NCBI RefSeq assembly: GCF_000240165.1
Contig: NC_017586.1
Span: forward strand, 2,294,001 to 2,358,000
Source: Streptantibioticus cattleyicolor NRRL 8057 = DSM 46488
GTDB taxonomy: Bacteria; Actinomycetota; Actinomycetes; Streptomycetales; Streptomycetaceae
Direction of reading: 5' to 3'
Length of the DNA stretch: 64,000 bases
This document shows, piece by piece, positions 17,077 to 25,021 of this stretch. The notes below the pieces were generated by a model. That model was not told the origin of the DNA and did no database searches. It was given only the letters and a program-made list of their open reading frames with translations. A program made the translations under genes and the position numbers. Numbering within the stretch: the stretch's first letter is position 1; every line of letters begins with the position of its first letter.

Positions 17077-17241
17077 CCACCCCCGTGCCGCAGCGCGGAA
17101 CGAGGCCGGACGGGGGCGTGCAGGGGTGTCCCCGCAGCGACCCAGTAGCCGGGATACGGGGAGCGAGGAGTCACCCCGGAGGGCCCCGGAAACCCAGGAA
17201 GACAGTGCGCCCCCCGAGGAAGTAATGGCCGGCGCGAGCGA
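17077..17241 (+). repeat. Dispersed intergenic repeat, copy E (internally deleted)
   Basis: GTGCCGCAGCGCGGAA at 17085, GTGTCCCCGCAGCGACCCAG, GAGCGAGGAGTCACCCC and the GGAAACCCAGGAAGACAGTG block, then a jump to the right end GAGGAAGTAATGGC. The ACAGCCACGGGTGGG block is missing. It lies between the TetR and MerR genes. Confidence 0.85.
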
Positions 17242-17275
17242 CGGGGCCGAAGCGCAGGGGATCTAGGGTGGGGGC

Positions 17276-18028
17276 GTGGGGAACGAATACCGGATGGCCG
17301 ACCTGGCCCGCGCCGCCGACATCAGCGTCCGCACCCTGCGCTTCTACCGCGAGCGCGGACTCCTGCCGCCCCCGCGCCGGGAGGGCCGCATCGCCTGGTA
17401 CTCCGAGGCCCACCTCGCCCGGCTCCGCACGATCGCCGCGCTGCTGGAGCGCGGCCACACCCTCGGCGGCATCGCCGACCTCATCGCCGCCTGGGAGAAC
17501 GGCCGTGACGTCGGCGAACTCCTCGGCTTGGAGGGCGCGTTGGCCACCCCGTGGTCGGAGGAGACCCCGGTCCGGCTGAGCCCGGAGGAGCTGGCCGACT
17601 CCTTCGGCGCCGAGGTCACCCCGGAGAACCTCGCCGCCGCGCTGGAGATCGGCTACATCGCGGTGGACGGCGAGACCGTCGTCCACGTCAGCCGCCGGCT
17701 GCTGGACGCCTCCGCGGCGCTGGTCCGCGAGGGCGTTCCGCTGGCCGCCGTCCTGGACGCCGGGCGCCAGGTGCGCGAGCACGTGGAGGCGCTGGCCGAT
17801 CTGTTCACGGTGCTGGTGCGGGAGCACGTGGTGGACCGGGTGGCCCCCGGCGGCCCGGCGTTGTCGGCCGGTGAGGCGTCTCGGCTCACCGAGTCGCTGG
17901 ACCGGCTGCGTCCGCTGGCCAAGGCCGTGGTGGACGCGGAGTTGTCGATGGCGATGGACCGCCGGGTGCGCGCGGAGCTGGACGCGTGGCTCCAGCGGGG
18001 CGGCACCGCGGACGGGGCTACCGCGTAG
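17276..18028 (+). CDS. MerR-family regulator
   Basis: A 250-residue regulator with an N-terminal MerR helix-turn-helix (M-A-D-L-A-R-A-A-D-I-S-V-R-T-L-R-F-Y-R-E-R-G-L-L) and the second wing R-I-A-W-Y-S-E. The C-terminal part (about 90-250) is long and helical, with no cysteine metal site, like the large Streptomyces MerR proteins that sense organic ligands. A TAGGGT box at 17264-17269 ends 6 nt before GTG 17276, so a leaderless transcript is likely. It follows repeat copy E directly. Confidence 0.88.
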   Translation: MGNEYRMADLARAADISVRTLRFYRERGLLPPPRREGRIAWYSEAHLARLRTIAALLERGHTLGGIADLIAAWENGRDVGELLGLEGALATPWSEETPVRLSPEELADSFGAEVTPENLAAALEIGYIAVDGETVVHVSRRLLDASAALVREGVPLAAVLDAGRQVREHVEALADLFTVLVREHVVDRVAPGGPALSAGEASRLTESLDRLRPLAKAVVDAELSMAMDRRVRAELDAWLQRGGTADGATA

Positions 18029-18047
18029 CGGGGCCTGGGCCGTGCCG

Positions 18048-18755
18048 TCAAAATCTCGCCTGCCCCGCGGGGTCTGGCACGCGCGCTCGCTGCGTTGTCG
18101 GTCGTCGGCGCAGCCCGCTGCGCTCTCCTCCCTCCGCCTTGCGATCACACGCTCCCCCAGAGCTTCGCCTGGGGGTACCCCCGACGCCGCGGGGCACCGC
18201 CCGCCGGGCGGCCGGCGACCTTTTGACGACGCGGCCCAGCTCCTTGTGCAGGACGCGGCAGGGGCGCCCGGCCTGCCGGTCGGCGCGGCGGTCGATCACC
18301 CGGTAGCCGCGGTGGGTCCAGAACCCCAGGGCGTGGTCGTTGCCGTCGAGTACCGCGAGGCGTACCCCGTCCCGGCCGGCCGCGCGCAGCCGGTCCTCGA
18401 CGAGCCCGGCGGCCCGGCCGCCGTACCCCCGGCCGTGCAGGTCGCCGTGGACGACCAGCAGGCCGATCCACGGGTACGGGTCGAACGGGTCGGGGTGCTC
18501 ATGGAGGAGGCAGACCAGGCCGGACAGCGGCGGGGTGGCGTCCTCGTCGGCGCGCACCAGCAGCACCTCGGCGGAGGGCTGGGCGAACTCGGCGACCAGC
18601 CCGGCCTCGACCTGTTCGGGGCGGATGGCGTCGGGGTCGGGGAAGTCGCCGGTGAGCCGGTGGAACGCGGCGTTGGAGGCGTGCAGCGCGGTGATCCCGG
18701 CGAGCGCCCCGGCCGGGAGCGCGCCGTCCACCGGTACGAGGGGTTCCAGTCGCAT
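18048..18755 (-). CDS. GNAT acetyltransferase with a repeat-derived C-terminal tail
   Basis: A 235-residue protein. Residues 1 to about 165 form a GNAT acetyltransferase (I-G-L-L-V-V-H, acetyl-CoA loop H-G-R-G-Y-G-G-R-A, then G-F-W-T-H-R-G-Y). The last 60 or so residues are Arg/Gly-rich, unlike the family, and coincide with a noncoding repeat at 18060-18230. The original stop seems lost or the reading frame runs into the repeat. ATG 18755 matches the family start. Substrate unknown. Confidence 0.82.
   Translation of the reverse strand: MRLEPLVPVDGALPAGALAGITALHASNAAFHRLTGDFPDPDAIRPEQVEAGLVAEFAQPSAEVLLVRADEDATPPLSGLVCLLHEHPDPFDPYPWIGLLVVHGDLHGRGYGGRAAGLVEDRLRAAGRDGVRLAVLDGNDHALGFWTHRGYRVIDRRADRQAGRPCRVLHKELGRVVKRSPAARRAVPRGVGGTPRRSSGGACDRKAEGGERSGLRRRPTTQRARVPDPAGQARF
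18060..18230. repeat. Streptomyces-type intergenic repeat with hairpin
   Basis: GC-rich DNA with CTCCCCCAGAG/CTGGGGGTACCCCC inverted repeats (about 18150-18182) and a GCGCGCTCGCTGCG block. From memory, sequence with CTTCGCCTGGGGGTACCCCC recurs widely between genes in Streptomyces genomes; I cannot verify copy number here. It is read through by the GNAT frame. Confidence 0.5.
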
Positions 18756-18819
18756 CGGCGTACCGTAGACCGCCCGGAACACCGGCCGCACCCGTCTTTT
18801 CAGTGCCGCCGTTCCGGGG

Positions 18820-20016
18820 TCACAGCGCGGCCCGGTCGCCGGTGTCCACGCTCGCGGTGGCGTCGGCGGCGCGGCGGGCGTCGGCGGCGACCTGGGCGGC
18901 GGTGAGGGCGTAGCCGGTGTCGGAGTCGGCGGTGGAGCGGGCGAAGACGACGCCGTAGACCCGGCCGTCGGTGGTCAGCAGCGGGCCGCCGGAGTTGCCG
19001 TGGCGGACGTCGGAGCGGAGCTGGTAGATGTCCCGGTCGGTGCTGTTGTCACCGTAGATGTCCTGGCCGCGGGCGGTGATGCGGCCGGCGACGGTGGCGG
19101 CGCGCAGGTCGAGTCCGCCGTTCTCGGGGTAGCCGGCGACGACGGCGGGGCCGCCGCGTGGGGCCTGGCCGGCGAAGCTCAGCGGGGGCGCGGGCAGGCC
19201 GGGCACGTCGAGGACGGCGACATCGGTGCCGGGGTCGAAGAGGACGACGCGGGCGGCGTACCGGGGGCCGACGCCGCCGATCTGGACTGTCGGGTGGCGT
19301 ACGGCGGCAACCACGTGGGCGTTGGTCATGACGTGTTCGGAGGCGTAGACGAAGCCGCTGCCCTCCTGGCCGCGCAGGCCGTCGGAGGTGTCGGCGACGC
19401 CCTGGACCTTGACCACGCTGCCGCGGGCGGCGGCGGTGGCGGCGTGGGTGACGGCGTCGCCGGAGGGGGCGGGGACGTTGGCGGTGGGTTCGTTCTCGAA
19501 GGGGTTGAAGACCCGGGGGAACCCGGCGCCGGAGAGGGCGTCGTCGGCGCGGTTGAACCAGGCGGGGGTCTGCGCGGGCACCGCGCGGTCGACGGCGCCG
19601 AGCACCGCGGAGGAACGGATCTGCTGGGCGAGCGCGGGCAGCGGCGCGGTGACCAGGACGCCGGCCATCAGCCAGGTCACCGCCAGCAGCGCGGCGGCGC
19701 CGGCCGCGGCGCCGCCGACCCCGTCCACCCAGCGCACCGGCCCCCAGCTGAGCCCCTGCCGGACCTTCCAGGCCAGCTTCTCGGCGAGCCCGTGGCCGAT
19801 CGCGGCGGGCACCAGCACCCCGAGGAGCGCCACCACCGTGGCGGTCACCGTGCCGGGGGTGACCAGGCGCAGCACGTACGGCAGCAGCCAGACGCCGACC
19901 ACCGCGCCGCCGAGGAAGCCGGCGAACAGGATGACGCTCGCCACCAGGCCCCGCCGGTAGCCGGCGATGGCGTATCCGATCGTGGCGATGACCAGCACCA
20001 GATCCAACAGGTTCAT
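18820..20016 (-). CDS. MarP-like membrane-anchored serine protease (CvpA + trypsin-like)
   Basis: A 398-residue protein. Four N-terminal hydrophobic helices (to about 125) form a CvpA/colicin V production-like membrane domain, followed by an extracytoplasmic trypsin-like domain. The catalytic triad is visible: His234 in T-N-A-H-V-V, Asp265 in G-T-D-V-A-V-L, Ser342 in G-N-S-G-G-P. Architecture and motifs match MarP of mycobacteria, a protease linked to acid and oxidative stress. ATG 20016 starts the first transmembrane helix; upstream in-frame sequence is not membrane-like. Confidence 0.9.
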   Translation of the reverse strand: MNLLDLVLVIATIGYAIAGYRRGLVASVILFAGFLGGAVVGVWLLPYVLRLVTPGTVTATVVALLGVLVPAAIGHGLAEKLAWKVRQGLSWGPVRWVDGVGGAAAGAAALLAVTWLMAGVLVTAPLPALAQQIRSSAVLGAVDRAVPAQTPAWFNRADDALSGAGFPRVFNPFENEPTANVPAPSGDAVTHAATAAARGSVVKVQGVADTSDGLRGQEGSGFVYASEHVMTNAHVVAAVRHPTVQIGGVGPRYAARVVLFDPGTDVAVLDVPGLPAPPLSFAGQAPRGGPAVVAGYPENGGLDLRAATVAGRITARGQDIYGDNSTDRDIYQLRSDVRHGNSGGPLLTTDGRVYGVVFARSTADSDTGYALTAAQVAADARRAADATASVDTGDRAAL

Positions 20017-20170
20017 ATGGGAGAAAACGTCGGCGGGCCACCTGGTGGTTCCATCCGGCGGCGCGGGGTGACCGACGCGACGGCCGCCGGGGGCGGCGCC
20101 GGCGCTCGGCTCGCGGGGGCGGGCGGCCGTTCCTAGAGTCGGAGATATCGGGAGATACCGGAGGTGCGCC

Positions 20171-20437
20171 ATGACGGAGCAGGGCGGCGGCCGGGCCGAG
20201 CAGCAGATCCTGGACCAAATCGGCGCGATGGTGGCCGACGAGCGGACGCTGCGGGAGCAGGCGGCCGACGGGACGATCGACGGTGAGACCGAGCGCCGCC
20301 GGCTGCGGGAGCTGGAACGCGCCCTCGACCAGTGCTGGGATCTGCTGCGGCAGCGCCGGGCCAGGGCGGACGCGGGCGACGATCCGGGGTGGGCCCGGGT
20401 GCGTCCGGCCGACCAGGTCGAGGGGTACGAGTCGTGA
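20171..20437 (+). CDS. DUF2630 family protein
   Basis: 88 residues with the DUF2630 pattern: an N-terminal I-L-D-Q-I, charged helices, L-R-E-L-E-R-A-L-D-Q-C-W-D-L-L-R-Q-R-R-A, then P and V-E-G-Y-E-S at the end. A small actinobacterial protein of unknown function, probably a helical hairpin. Its stop overlaps the GTG start of the next gene (GTGA), so the two are translationally coupled. Confidence 0.85.
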   Translation: MTEQGGGRAEQQILDQIGAMVADERTLREQAADGTIDGETERRRLRELERALDQCWDLLRQRRARADAGDDPGWARVRPADQVEGYES

Positions 20438-20736
20438 ACCCGGTGGTCACCGACGTTCCGGCGGCCCACCGTTTCGAGGCCCGGGTCGGCGGTGACCTGG
20501 CGGGTTTCGCGTCCTACCTCCGTTCCGCCGGGCTGATCGCGTTCGTCCACACCGAGGTGGATCCGGCGTACGAGGGGCGGGGCGTCGGGTCGGCGCTGGT
20601 CCGTGGCGGGCTGGACACCGCGCGGGCGGCGGGGCTGCGGGTGGTGCCGGTCTGCCCGTTCGTCGCCTCGTGGATCGAGGGCCACCCCGGGTACCGGGAG
20701 CTGGTGTACGAGAACCGCAGCCGGGTGACCGACTGA
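20434..20736 (+). CDS. Small GNAT-like N-acetyltransferase (YjdJ type)
   Basis: 100 residues. A short GNAT domain of the Gcn5-related, YjdJ-like class: F-E-A-R-V-G-G-D-L-A-G-F, I-A-F-V-H-T-E-V, Y-E-G-R-G-V-G-S-A-L-V (acetyl-CoA loop), and C-P-F-V-A-S-W-I-E-x-H-P-x-Y. GTG 20434-20436 is inside the DUF2630 stop overlap. Cellular substrate unknown. Confidence 0.88.
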   Translation: MNPVVTDVPAAHRFEARVGGDLAGFASYLRSAGLIAFVHTEVDPAYEGRGVGSALVRGGLDTARAAGLRVVPVCPFVASWIEGHPGYRELVYENRSRVTD

Positions 20737-20776
20737 CACCCCGGTCGCCGGCGCCGTGCTACGGAGGGATCCGGCC

Positions 20777-21292
20777 ATGTCGTTCCTACCCCGTGGGCCC
20801 GTGGTGGTGCGGGAGGCGGAGGCCGAGGTGACGGGGGCGGCGCCGGTCGCCGTCCGGCTGCTGGCCGACGCGAGCGCCACCGGGGGCGCGCTCAGCACCC
20901 AGCGGGTGACCCTGGGCCCGGGCGCCGAGGGCGCGGTGCCGCACTACCACCGGGGTTCGGCGGAGCTGTTCTTCGTGCTGGACGGGGCGTTGCGGGTGCT
21001 CACCGGCGAGGAGGTGGTGGCGGCGGGCCCCGGTGACGTGCTGGTGGTGCCGCCGCGGACGGCGCACGCGTTCGCGGCGGCGCCGGACGCCGGGGCGGAC
21101 GTGCTGGTGGTGCTCGCCCCGGGCGTCGAGCGGTTCGGGTACTTCCGGCTGCTCGCCCAGGTCGCCGACGGCCGGGCGACCCGGGCCGAGCTGCTGGCGA
21201 GCCAGGACCGGTTCGACAACTACTTCCTGCACAGCGACGTGTGGCGGGCGGACCGGGAACGGTGCGGTGTCAGTTCCGGAAGAGGGCGTTGA
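20777..21292 (+). CDS. Cupin-domain protein
   Basis: 171 residues with one cupin barrel: P-H-Y-H-R-G-S-A-E-L-F-F-V-L-D-G (motif 1, two His and one Glu) and P-G-D-V-L-V-V-P-P-R-T-A-H-A-F (motif 2 His). These metal-binding residues are intact, so a metal-dependent enzyme or sensor is plausible, but the substrate is unknown. GGAGG precedes ATG 20777. Its 3' end overlaps the convergent isocitrate-lyase-family gene by 23 bp. Confidence 0.85.
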   Translation: MSFLPRGPVVVREAEAEVTGAAPVAVRLLADASATGGALSTQRVTLGPGAEGAVPHYHRGSAELFFVLDGALRVLTGEEVVAAGPGDVLVVPPRTAHAFAAAPDAGADVLVVLAPGVERFGYFRLLAQVADGRATRAELLASQDRFDNYFLHSDVWRADRERCGVSSGRGR

Positions 21293-22127
21293 GCTCCGGG
21301 TAGGCGAGCGCGTCGGCGACCGTGCCGCACGTGCCGTCCGTCAGCAGTTCGCGGACGGCGCGGCGGGTGAGGGCGTACACGGCCTCGGGGATGGCGCCGC
21401 CGATGCTGACGCGGGCGGCGCCGGCCGCGGCCAGTTCCGGCACGGACGGGTCGCCGGGGCCGGAGAGCACGTTGAGCGGGGCGTCGATGGCGTCGGCGAG
21501 GCGGCGTACCGTGGCCGGGTCGGTGGTGCCGGGGACGAAGATCCCGTCGGCGCCGGCGGCCAGGTAGGCGCGGGCGCGTTCGACGGTGGCGTCGAGGCGG
21601 CCGGCGGGGTCGCCGACGCGGCGCAGCATGACGTCGCAGCGTGCGTTGACGTACAGCGGGACGCCGGCGGCGTCGGCGGCCTGGCGGGCGGCGGTGATGC
21701 GTTCGGCCTGTTCGGCCACCGGCCGCAGGGGGTCGGCCGGGTCGCGGCGGGAGTCCTCGATGTTGACGCCGACGCCGCCGGCGGCGAGCACCGCGCGGAC
21801 GGTCGCGGCCACCCCGGCCGGATCGGCGCCGTAGCCGTCCTCGATGTCCACCGTGACCGGCACCGAGACGACGGCGGTGATCCTGGCCACCACGTCGGCC
21901 ACCAGGGCGGGGTCGACGTGGCCGCCGTCGGCCGCGCCGAGCGCCCAGGCGACGCCGGAGCTGGTGGTGGCGATCGCCGTGGCGCCGGCGTCCTCGATGA
22001 TCCGGGCGCTGCCGGCGTCCCAGGCGTTGGGGAGCGCCAGCACGGAGCCGCCGGTGTGCAGGGAGTGGAAGAGGCGCGCGCGGTCGGCGAGGCCGGGGGG
22101 AACGGTGAGGGTGGAGGCATCGGTCAT
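21270..22127 (-). CDS. Isocitrate lyase / PEP mutase family protein
   Basis: A 285-residue TIM-barrel protein. Motifs: P-N-A-W-D-A-G-S-A-R (substrate loop), D-I-E-D-G-Y-G (metal-binding Asp/Glu) and G-V-N-I-E-D-S. The catalytic K-K-C-G-H loop of true isocitrate lyase is absent, so it more likely belongs to the carboxyvinyl/phosphonomutase or oxaloacetate-decarboxylase-like members. It faces the thioredoxin gene divergently. Confidence 0.88.
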   Translation of the reverse strand: MTDASTLTVPPGLADRARLFHSLHTGGSVLALPNAWDAGSARIIEDAGATAIATTSSGVAWALGAADGGHVDPALVADVVARITAVVSVPVTVDIEDGYGADPAGVAATVRAVLAAGGVGVNIEDSRRDPADPLRPVAEQAERITAARQAADAAGVPLYVNARCDVMLRRVGDPAGRLDATVERARAYLAAGADGIFVPGTTDPATVRRLADAIDAPLNVLSGPGDPSVPELAAAGAARVSIGGAIPEAVYALTRRAVRELLTDGTCGTVADALAYPELNALFRN

Positions 22128-22198
22128 GTGGGCAGTCCATCACTTGCACACCGCACCGGTCCGGAGGTTTTACGACAAGGCCGTTCCGGGTCGGCGGT

Positions 22199-22224
22199 GG
22201 AATAGCCGGGGGCCGCGCCGTGTT
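22199..22224 (+). promoter_or_regulatory. SigR-type promoter of the thioredoxin gene
   Basis: GGAAT (22199-22203), exactly 18 nt, then GTT (22222-22224): the Streptomyces SigR (thiol-oxidative stress sigma) consensus. It lies about 85 bp upstream of the thioredoxin start. Confidence 0.8.
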
Positions 22225-22310
22225 GGGGGGTTTGACGCGGGTTCGGGCGATCTGGTCCGGGCCCGCCGGCCGACCGGCCCCCATGACGACCCGGAGGAAG
22301 AGGTACAGGT

Positions 22311-22673
22311 ATGAGCACGGTGGAGCTCACCAAGGAGAACTTCGACGAGGTCGTCTCGGGGAACGACTTCGTGCTGATCGATTTCTGGGCGTCCTGGTGC
22401 GGGCCGTGCCGGCAGTTCGGGCCGGTCTTCGAGAAGGCGTCGGAGCGCCACCCCGATCTGGTCTTCGCCAAGGTGAATACCGAGGCGCAGCGGGAGCTGG
22501 CGGCGGCGTTCGAGATCACCTCGATCCCCACGCTGATGGTCATCCGCGACCGGATCGCCGTCTACGGCCAGCCCGGCGCGCTCCCGGAGGCGGCGCTGGA
22601 GGACATCATCGGGCAGGCCCGCGGGCTGGACATGGACGAGGTGCGCGCCTCGGTGGCCGAACAGTCGCGGTAG
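22311..22673 (+). CDS. trxA: Thioredoxin
   Basis: A 120-residue thioredoxin with the F-W-A-S-W-C-G-P-C active site (Cys30, Cys33), Asp24 and the cis-proline loop I-T-S-I-P-T. It reduces cytosolic disulfides with thioredoxin reductase; no trxB is in the window. GGAGG stands before ATG 22311. The upstream SigR-type promoter implies induction by disulfide stress. It could be a trxC-like paralogue rather than the trxBA-encoded one. A GC hairpin follows. Confidence 0.93.
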   Translation: MSTVELTKENFDEVVSGNDFVLIDFWASWCGPCRQFGPVFEKASERHPDLVFAKVNTEAQRELAAAFEITSIPTLMVIRDRIAVYGQPGALPEAALEDIIGQARGLDMDEVRASVAEQSR

Positions 22674-22693
22674 CGGCGGCGGTTCACGGCGAC

Positions 22694-22725
22694 GGCGGCC
22701 CCTCGGGCGGGTGCAAGGGGCCGCC
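22694..22725 (+). terminator. Terminator-like hairpin after thioredoxin
   Basis: GGCGGCCCC (22694-22702) pairs with GGGGCCGCC (22717-22725) 20 bp after the thioredoxin stop. No T-run, as usual for Streptomyces. Confidence 0.65.
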
Positions 22726-22805
22726 ATGAAGGGCGGGTTTCGGCCAGATCGGACCGGCCCGTCCGGCGGTAACGGACCGGTGGCGCGGGCGGGTTGGGGC
22801 GGGGG

Positions 22806-23399
22806 CTACTCGGTGCCGGCGGACGGGTGGTGGGCGGCGGTGAGGAGTTCCTCGGCCACCTGGAGGAACGCCCGGCGCTTGTCGTCCGGGGTGTCGTCGC
22901 CGGTCATCCACTCCATCGCGGCGAAGGCGCCGAAGTGCACGGTGAACAGGGCGCTCATGCCGCGTGCGCGGTCCTCCAGCGGTCCGCCGGCGTCGGTGAC
23001 CAGCTCGGTGAGGGCGGTGATGCGCTCGCGGAAGCTCTGGCCGATGCTGAGTTCGCGCAGGGTGGGCTGGTTCTCGTGGGCGAACCGGAAGAGCGGGGAG
23101 GCGGTCTGGAGGGCGGCGCTGTAGCGGCGCAGCAGTTCCAGCCGGGTGTCGAGGTCGGACGGCTGAGTGCGCCCCCAGGCGATCAGCTCGTCCAGCGGCC
23201 GGCCGAACTCCTGGAACAGGCCGATGACGATGTCTTCCTTGGTCTTGAAGTGGTAGTACAGCGCGGCCTTGGTGACGTCCAGCTTCTCGGCGATCTCGCG
23301 CAGCGAGGTCTTCTCGTAGCCGCGCTCCAGGAAGAGCTCCAGAGCGACGTCCTGAATGCGCTGCCGGGTGTCACCCCTGCGCGCCTGATGTGTGCCCAT
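22806..23399 (-). CDS. TetR-family regulator
   Basis: A 197-residue TetR regulator with helix-turn-helix at about 28-53 (T-S-L-R-E-I-A-E-K-L-D-V-T-K-A-A-L-Y-Y-H-F). The ligand domain ends W-M-T-G-D-D-T-P-D-D-K-R. It does not show the GBL-receptor features of the next two TetR genes. It is divergent from the pseudo-receptor gene across a 520-bp gap holding palindromic sites, so it may take part in regulating the GBL cluster. Confidence 0.88.
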   Translation of the reverse strand: MGTHQARRGDTRQRIQDVALELFLERGYEKTSLREIAEKLDVTKAALYYHFKTKEDIVIGLFQEFGRPLDELIAWGRTQPSDLDTRLELLRRYSAALQTASPLFRFAHENQPTLRELSIGQSFRERITALTELVTDAGGPLEDRARGMSALFTVHFGAFAAMEWMTGDDTPDDKRRAFLQVAEELLTAAHHPSAGTE

Positions 23400-23459
23400 G
23401 ACCGCTCTCCCGCACTCGTTCCTGGTCGTCCGTCTTTCACTCTACTGAGCTAGTCTGGC

Positions 23460-23559
23460 GGCAAGTAAGGACGAGTTGAAGATCGCCTCCCCCCTCCCAC
23501 CTGGTACTTCCCGTAGGTCATTTCCCTGACGCCTACACACAAACCTACTTGCCGGTTTG
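23460..23559. promoter_or_regulatory. Candidate operator pair upstream of the TetR gene
   Basis: GGCAAGTAAGG (23460-23470) recurs inverted and nearly exact as CCTACTTGCC (23544-23553). The latter is nested in CAAACC-N8-GGTTTG (23540-23559), a palindrome resembling ARE half-sites. The ligand regulator is unknown. Confidence 0.5.
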
Positions 23560-23782
23560 GGAGAAGTCCGTGGTCAGGGCATGCGTCCCGGGCGGCCCGT
23601 CGGCCGTCGTAACCGGAATCCGGCCCGCCCGCCCGGGCCGCCGATGACCGAACGCCCGGTATCCCCCCGGCCACCAGCGCCCATCGACGCCGCGTGGAGC
23701 CGTGCGAGCATCCCATCGGCCCCGCCCCGCCGCGTACCCGGATGGTGCCCGACGCGCCGGGCACTGGACTAGACCTGACCCG

Positions 23783-23812
23783 ATATCAACCGACAGCCTT
23801 GTTTGTTTTCGG
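23783..23812 (+). promoter_or_regulatory. ARE-like operator upstream of the second GBL-receptor homologue
   Basis: CAACCGACAGCC followed by TTGTTTGTTTTCGG resembles the autoregulatory elements bound by ArpA/ScbR-type receptors. It sits about 110 bp upstream of ATG 23923. Confidence 0.6.
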
Positions 23813-23922
23813 CGCCGAGAGTGCAATGATGTCGTTCAACGCCCGGCCCGTCAGGGATGCCGGGAGTTACCCGTTCGCCAGAGCTTGCGCCCGTATGTAA
23901 CGGAAAGGACAGGTGCCGGCCG

Positions 23923-24825
23923 ATGCAGGTGCGTGCCGCGCAGACTCGCCGGGCCCTCTTGGTGGCCGCCGCGAAACTCATCGACGACCGCGGTATGAAG
24001 GGCACCGGCCTGCTCGACATCAGCCGGGCGGCCGGCGTGAGCAAGGGGGCGCTGTACTTCCACTTCGCCTCCAAGGACGACCTGGTCACCGCGTTGCGGG
24101 CGGAGGCACGGGATGTCGTGCTGACGCTCGCCGAGGAGCACATCGAGGGCCCCGCGCCGACCCTGGTCGGCACCGCCCGGTTCACCGGGGCGATGTCGGC
24201 CCGGATGCGGGAGGACCCGGTGCTGCGGGCCGGGCTGCGGCTGGAGTCGGAGAGCGCCGCGGAGAGTTCCCGGGCCGCCGACGAACCCGGTTCCGGTTCC
24301 TGCGCCCCCCGGCTGCGCGAGGCGTGGCTGACGGTGCTGCGCGGGCAGTTGGCCAAGGACGCCGAGGACGGACGGCTGCGTCCGGAGGTCGCCGACCGGG
24401 ACGTGGCCAACCTGGTCGCTGCGGTGACCGCGGGCCTGGAGGCGCTCGGCCGCGAGGACGAGACCTGGTGGACCCAGGAGGTCACCAGCGGGATATGGCG
24501 GCTGCTGATGATGCTCGCCGCGCCGCGCGACGCCGATGCCGACGCCGCCGAGTGGGACGTCGACCCGGCCGCCACGGCATCCGCCGCCGAGTCGGACACC
24601 ACGGCGGAGCCGACGCCCGGCGGGGACGTGACGTCCACCACCGGTGCGACTGCGGAACCGTCAATTCCGGCCAGTGCGGCACCCTTTGACGGGATGCCGG
24701 AGTTCCTTCGCGCCCCGGCGGCGGAGCACGCCCCGGTGCCCGGGCAGCGCGCGCACCGGCCGGACGTCTTCGAGGGGGCCTTGCGGGCGGGGGCACTGCG
24801 CGAGGGCGCGGTGCGCGAGGGATGA
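23923..24825 (+). CDS. GBL-receptor-like TetR regulator (pseudo-receptor type) with long tail
   Basis: A 300-residue protein. The first 210 or so residues are an ArpA/ScbR-type TetR regulator (H-T-H with D-I-S-R-A-A-G-V-S-K-G-A-L-Y-F-H-F-A-S-K; ligand domain with W-W-T-Q-E-V). The remaining 90 are low-complexity (Ala/Asp/Thr, then Glu/Arg), unusual for the family. ScbR2-type pseudo-receptors lie near AfsA/ScbR pairs and respond to antibiotics rather than butyrolactones; that role is inferred from position. ATG 23923 starts the HTH. It is convergent with the ScbR-like gene. Confidence 0.85.
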   Translation: MQVRAAQTRRALLVAAAKLIDDRGMKGTGLLDISRAAGVSKGALYFHFASKDDLVTALRAEARDVVLTLAEEHIEGPAPTLVGTARFTGAMSARMREDPVLRAGLRLESESAAESSRAADEPGSGSCAPRLREAWLTVLRGQLAKDAEDGRLRPEVADRDVANLVAAVTAGLEALGREDETWWTQEVTSGIWRLLMMLAAPRDADADAAEWDVDPAATASAAESDTTAEPTPGGDVTSTTGATAEPSIPASAAPFDGMPEFLRAPAAEHAPVPGQRAHRPDVFEGALRAGALREGAVREG

Positions 24826-24936
24826 GGCCGCGAGCTTCCGGCGCCGGATGACGGCCGGCTCCGGAGCACGGCCCGGGCCCGAGGGGGGCCTGGGGTGGGA
24901 ACGGCCCGAGGGGGCCGACGGGGGAAACGGGGGGTC

Positions 24937-25015
24937 GGCCACGTGGGTCGCGCCTGATGGGATGGGTGCGGCCGGTGCGGTGGGCGCCGCGCCGCATTGC
25001 GTGACCCACGTGGCC
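24937..25015. repeat. 13-bp perfect inverted repeat with 53-nt loop
   Basis: GGCCACGTGGGTC (24937-24949) and GACCCACGTGGCC (25003-25015) are exact inverted copies in the gap between convergent TetR genes. Each arm contains the palindrome CCACGTGG. A long-stem RNA hairpin or spaced operators are possible. Confidence 0.75.
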
Positions 25016-25021
25016 CTGCCC

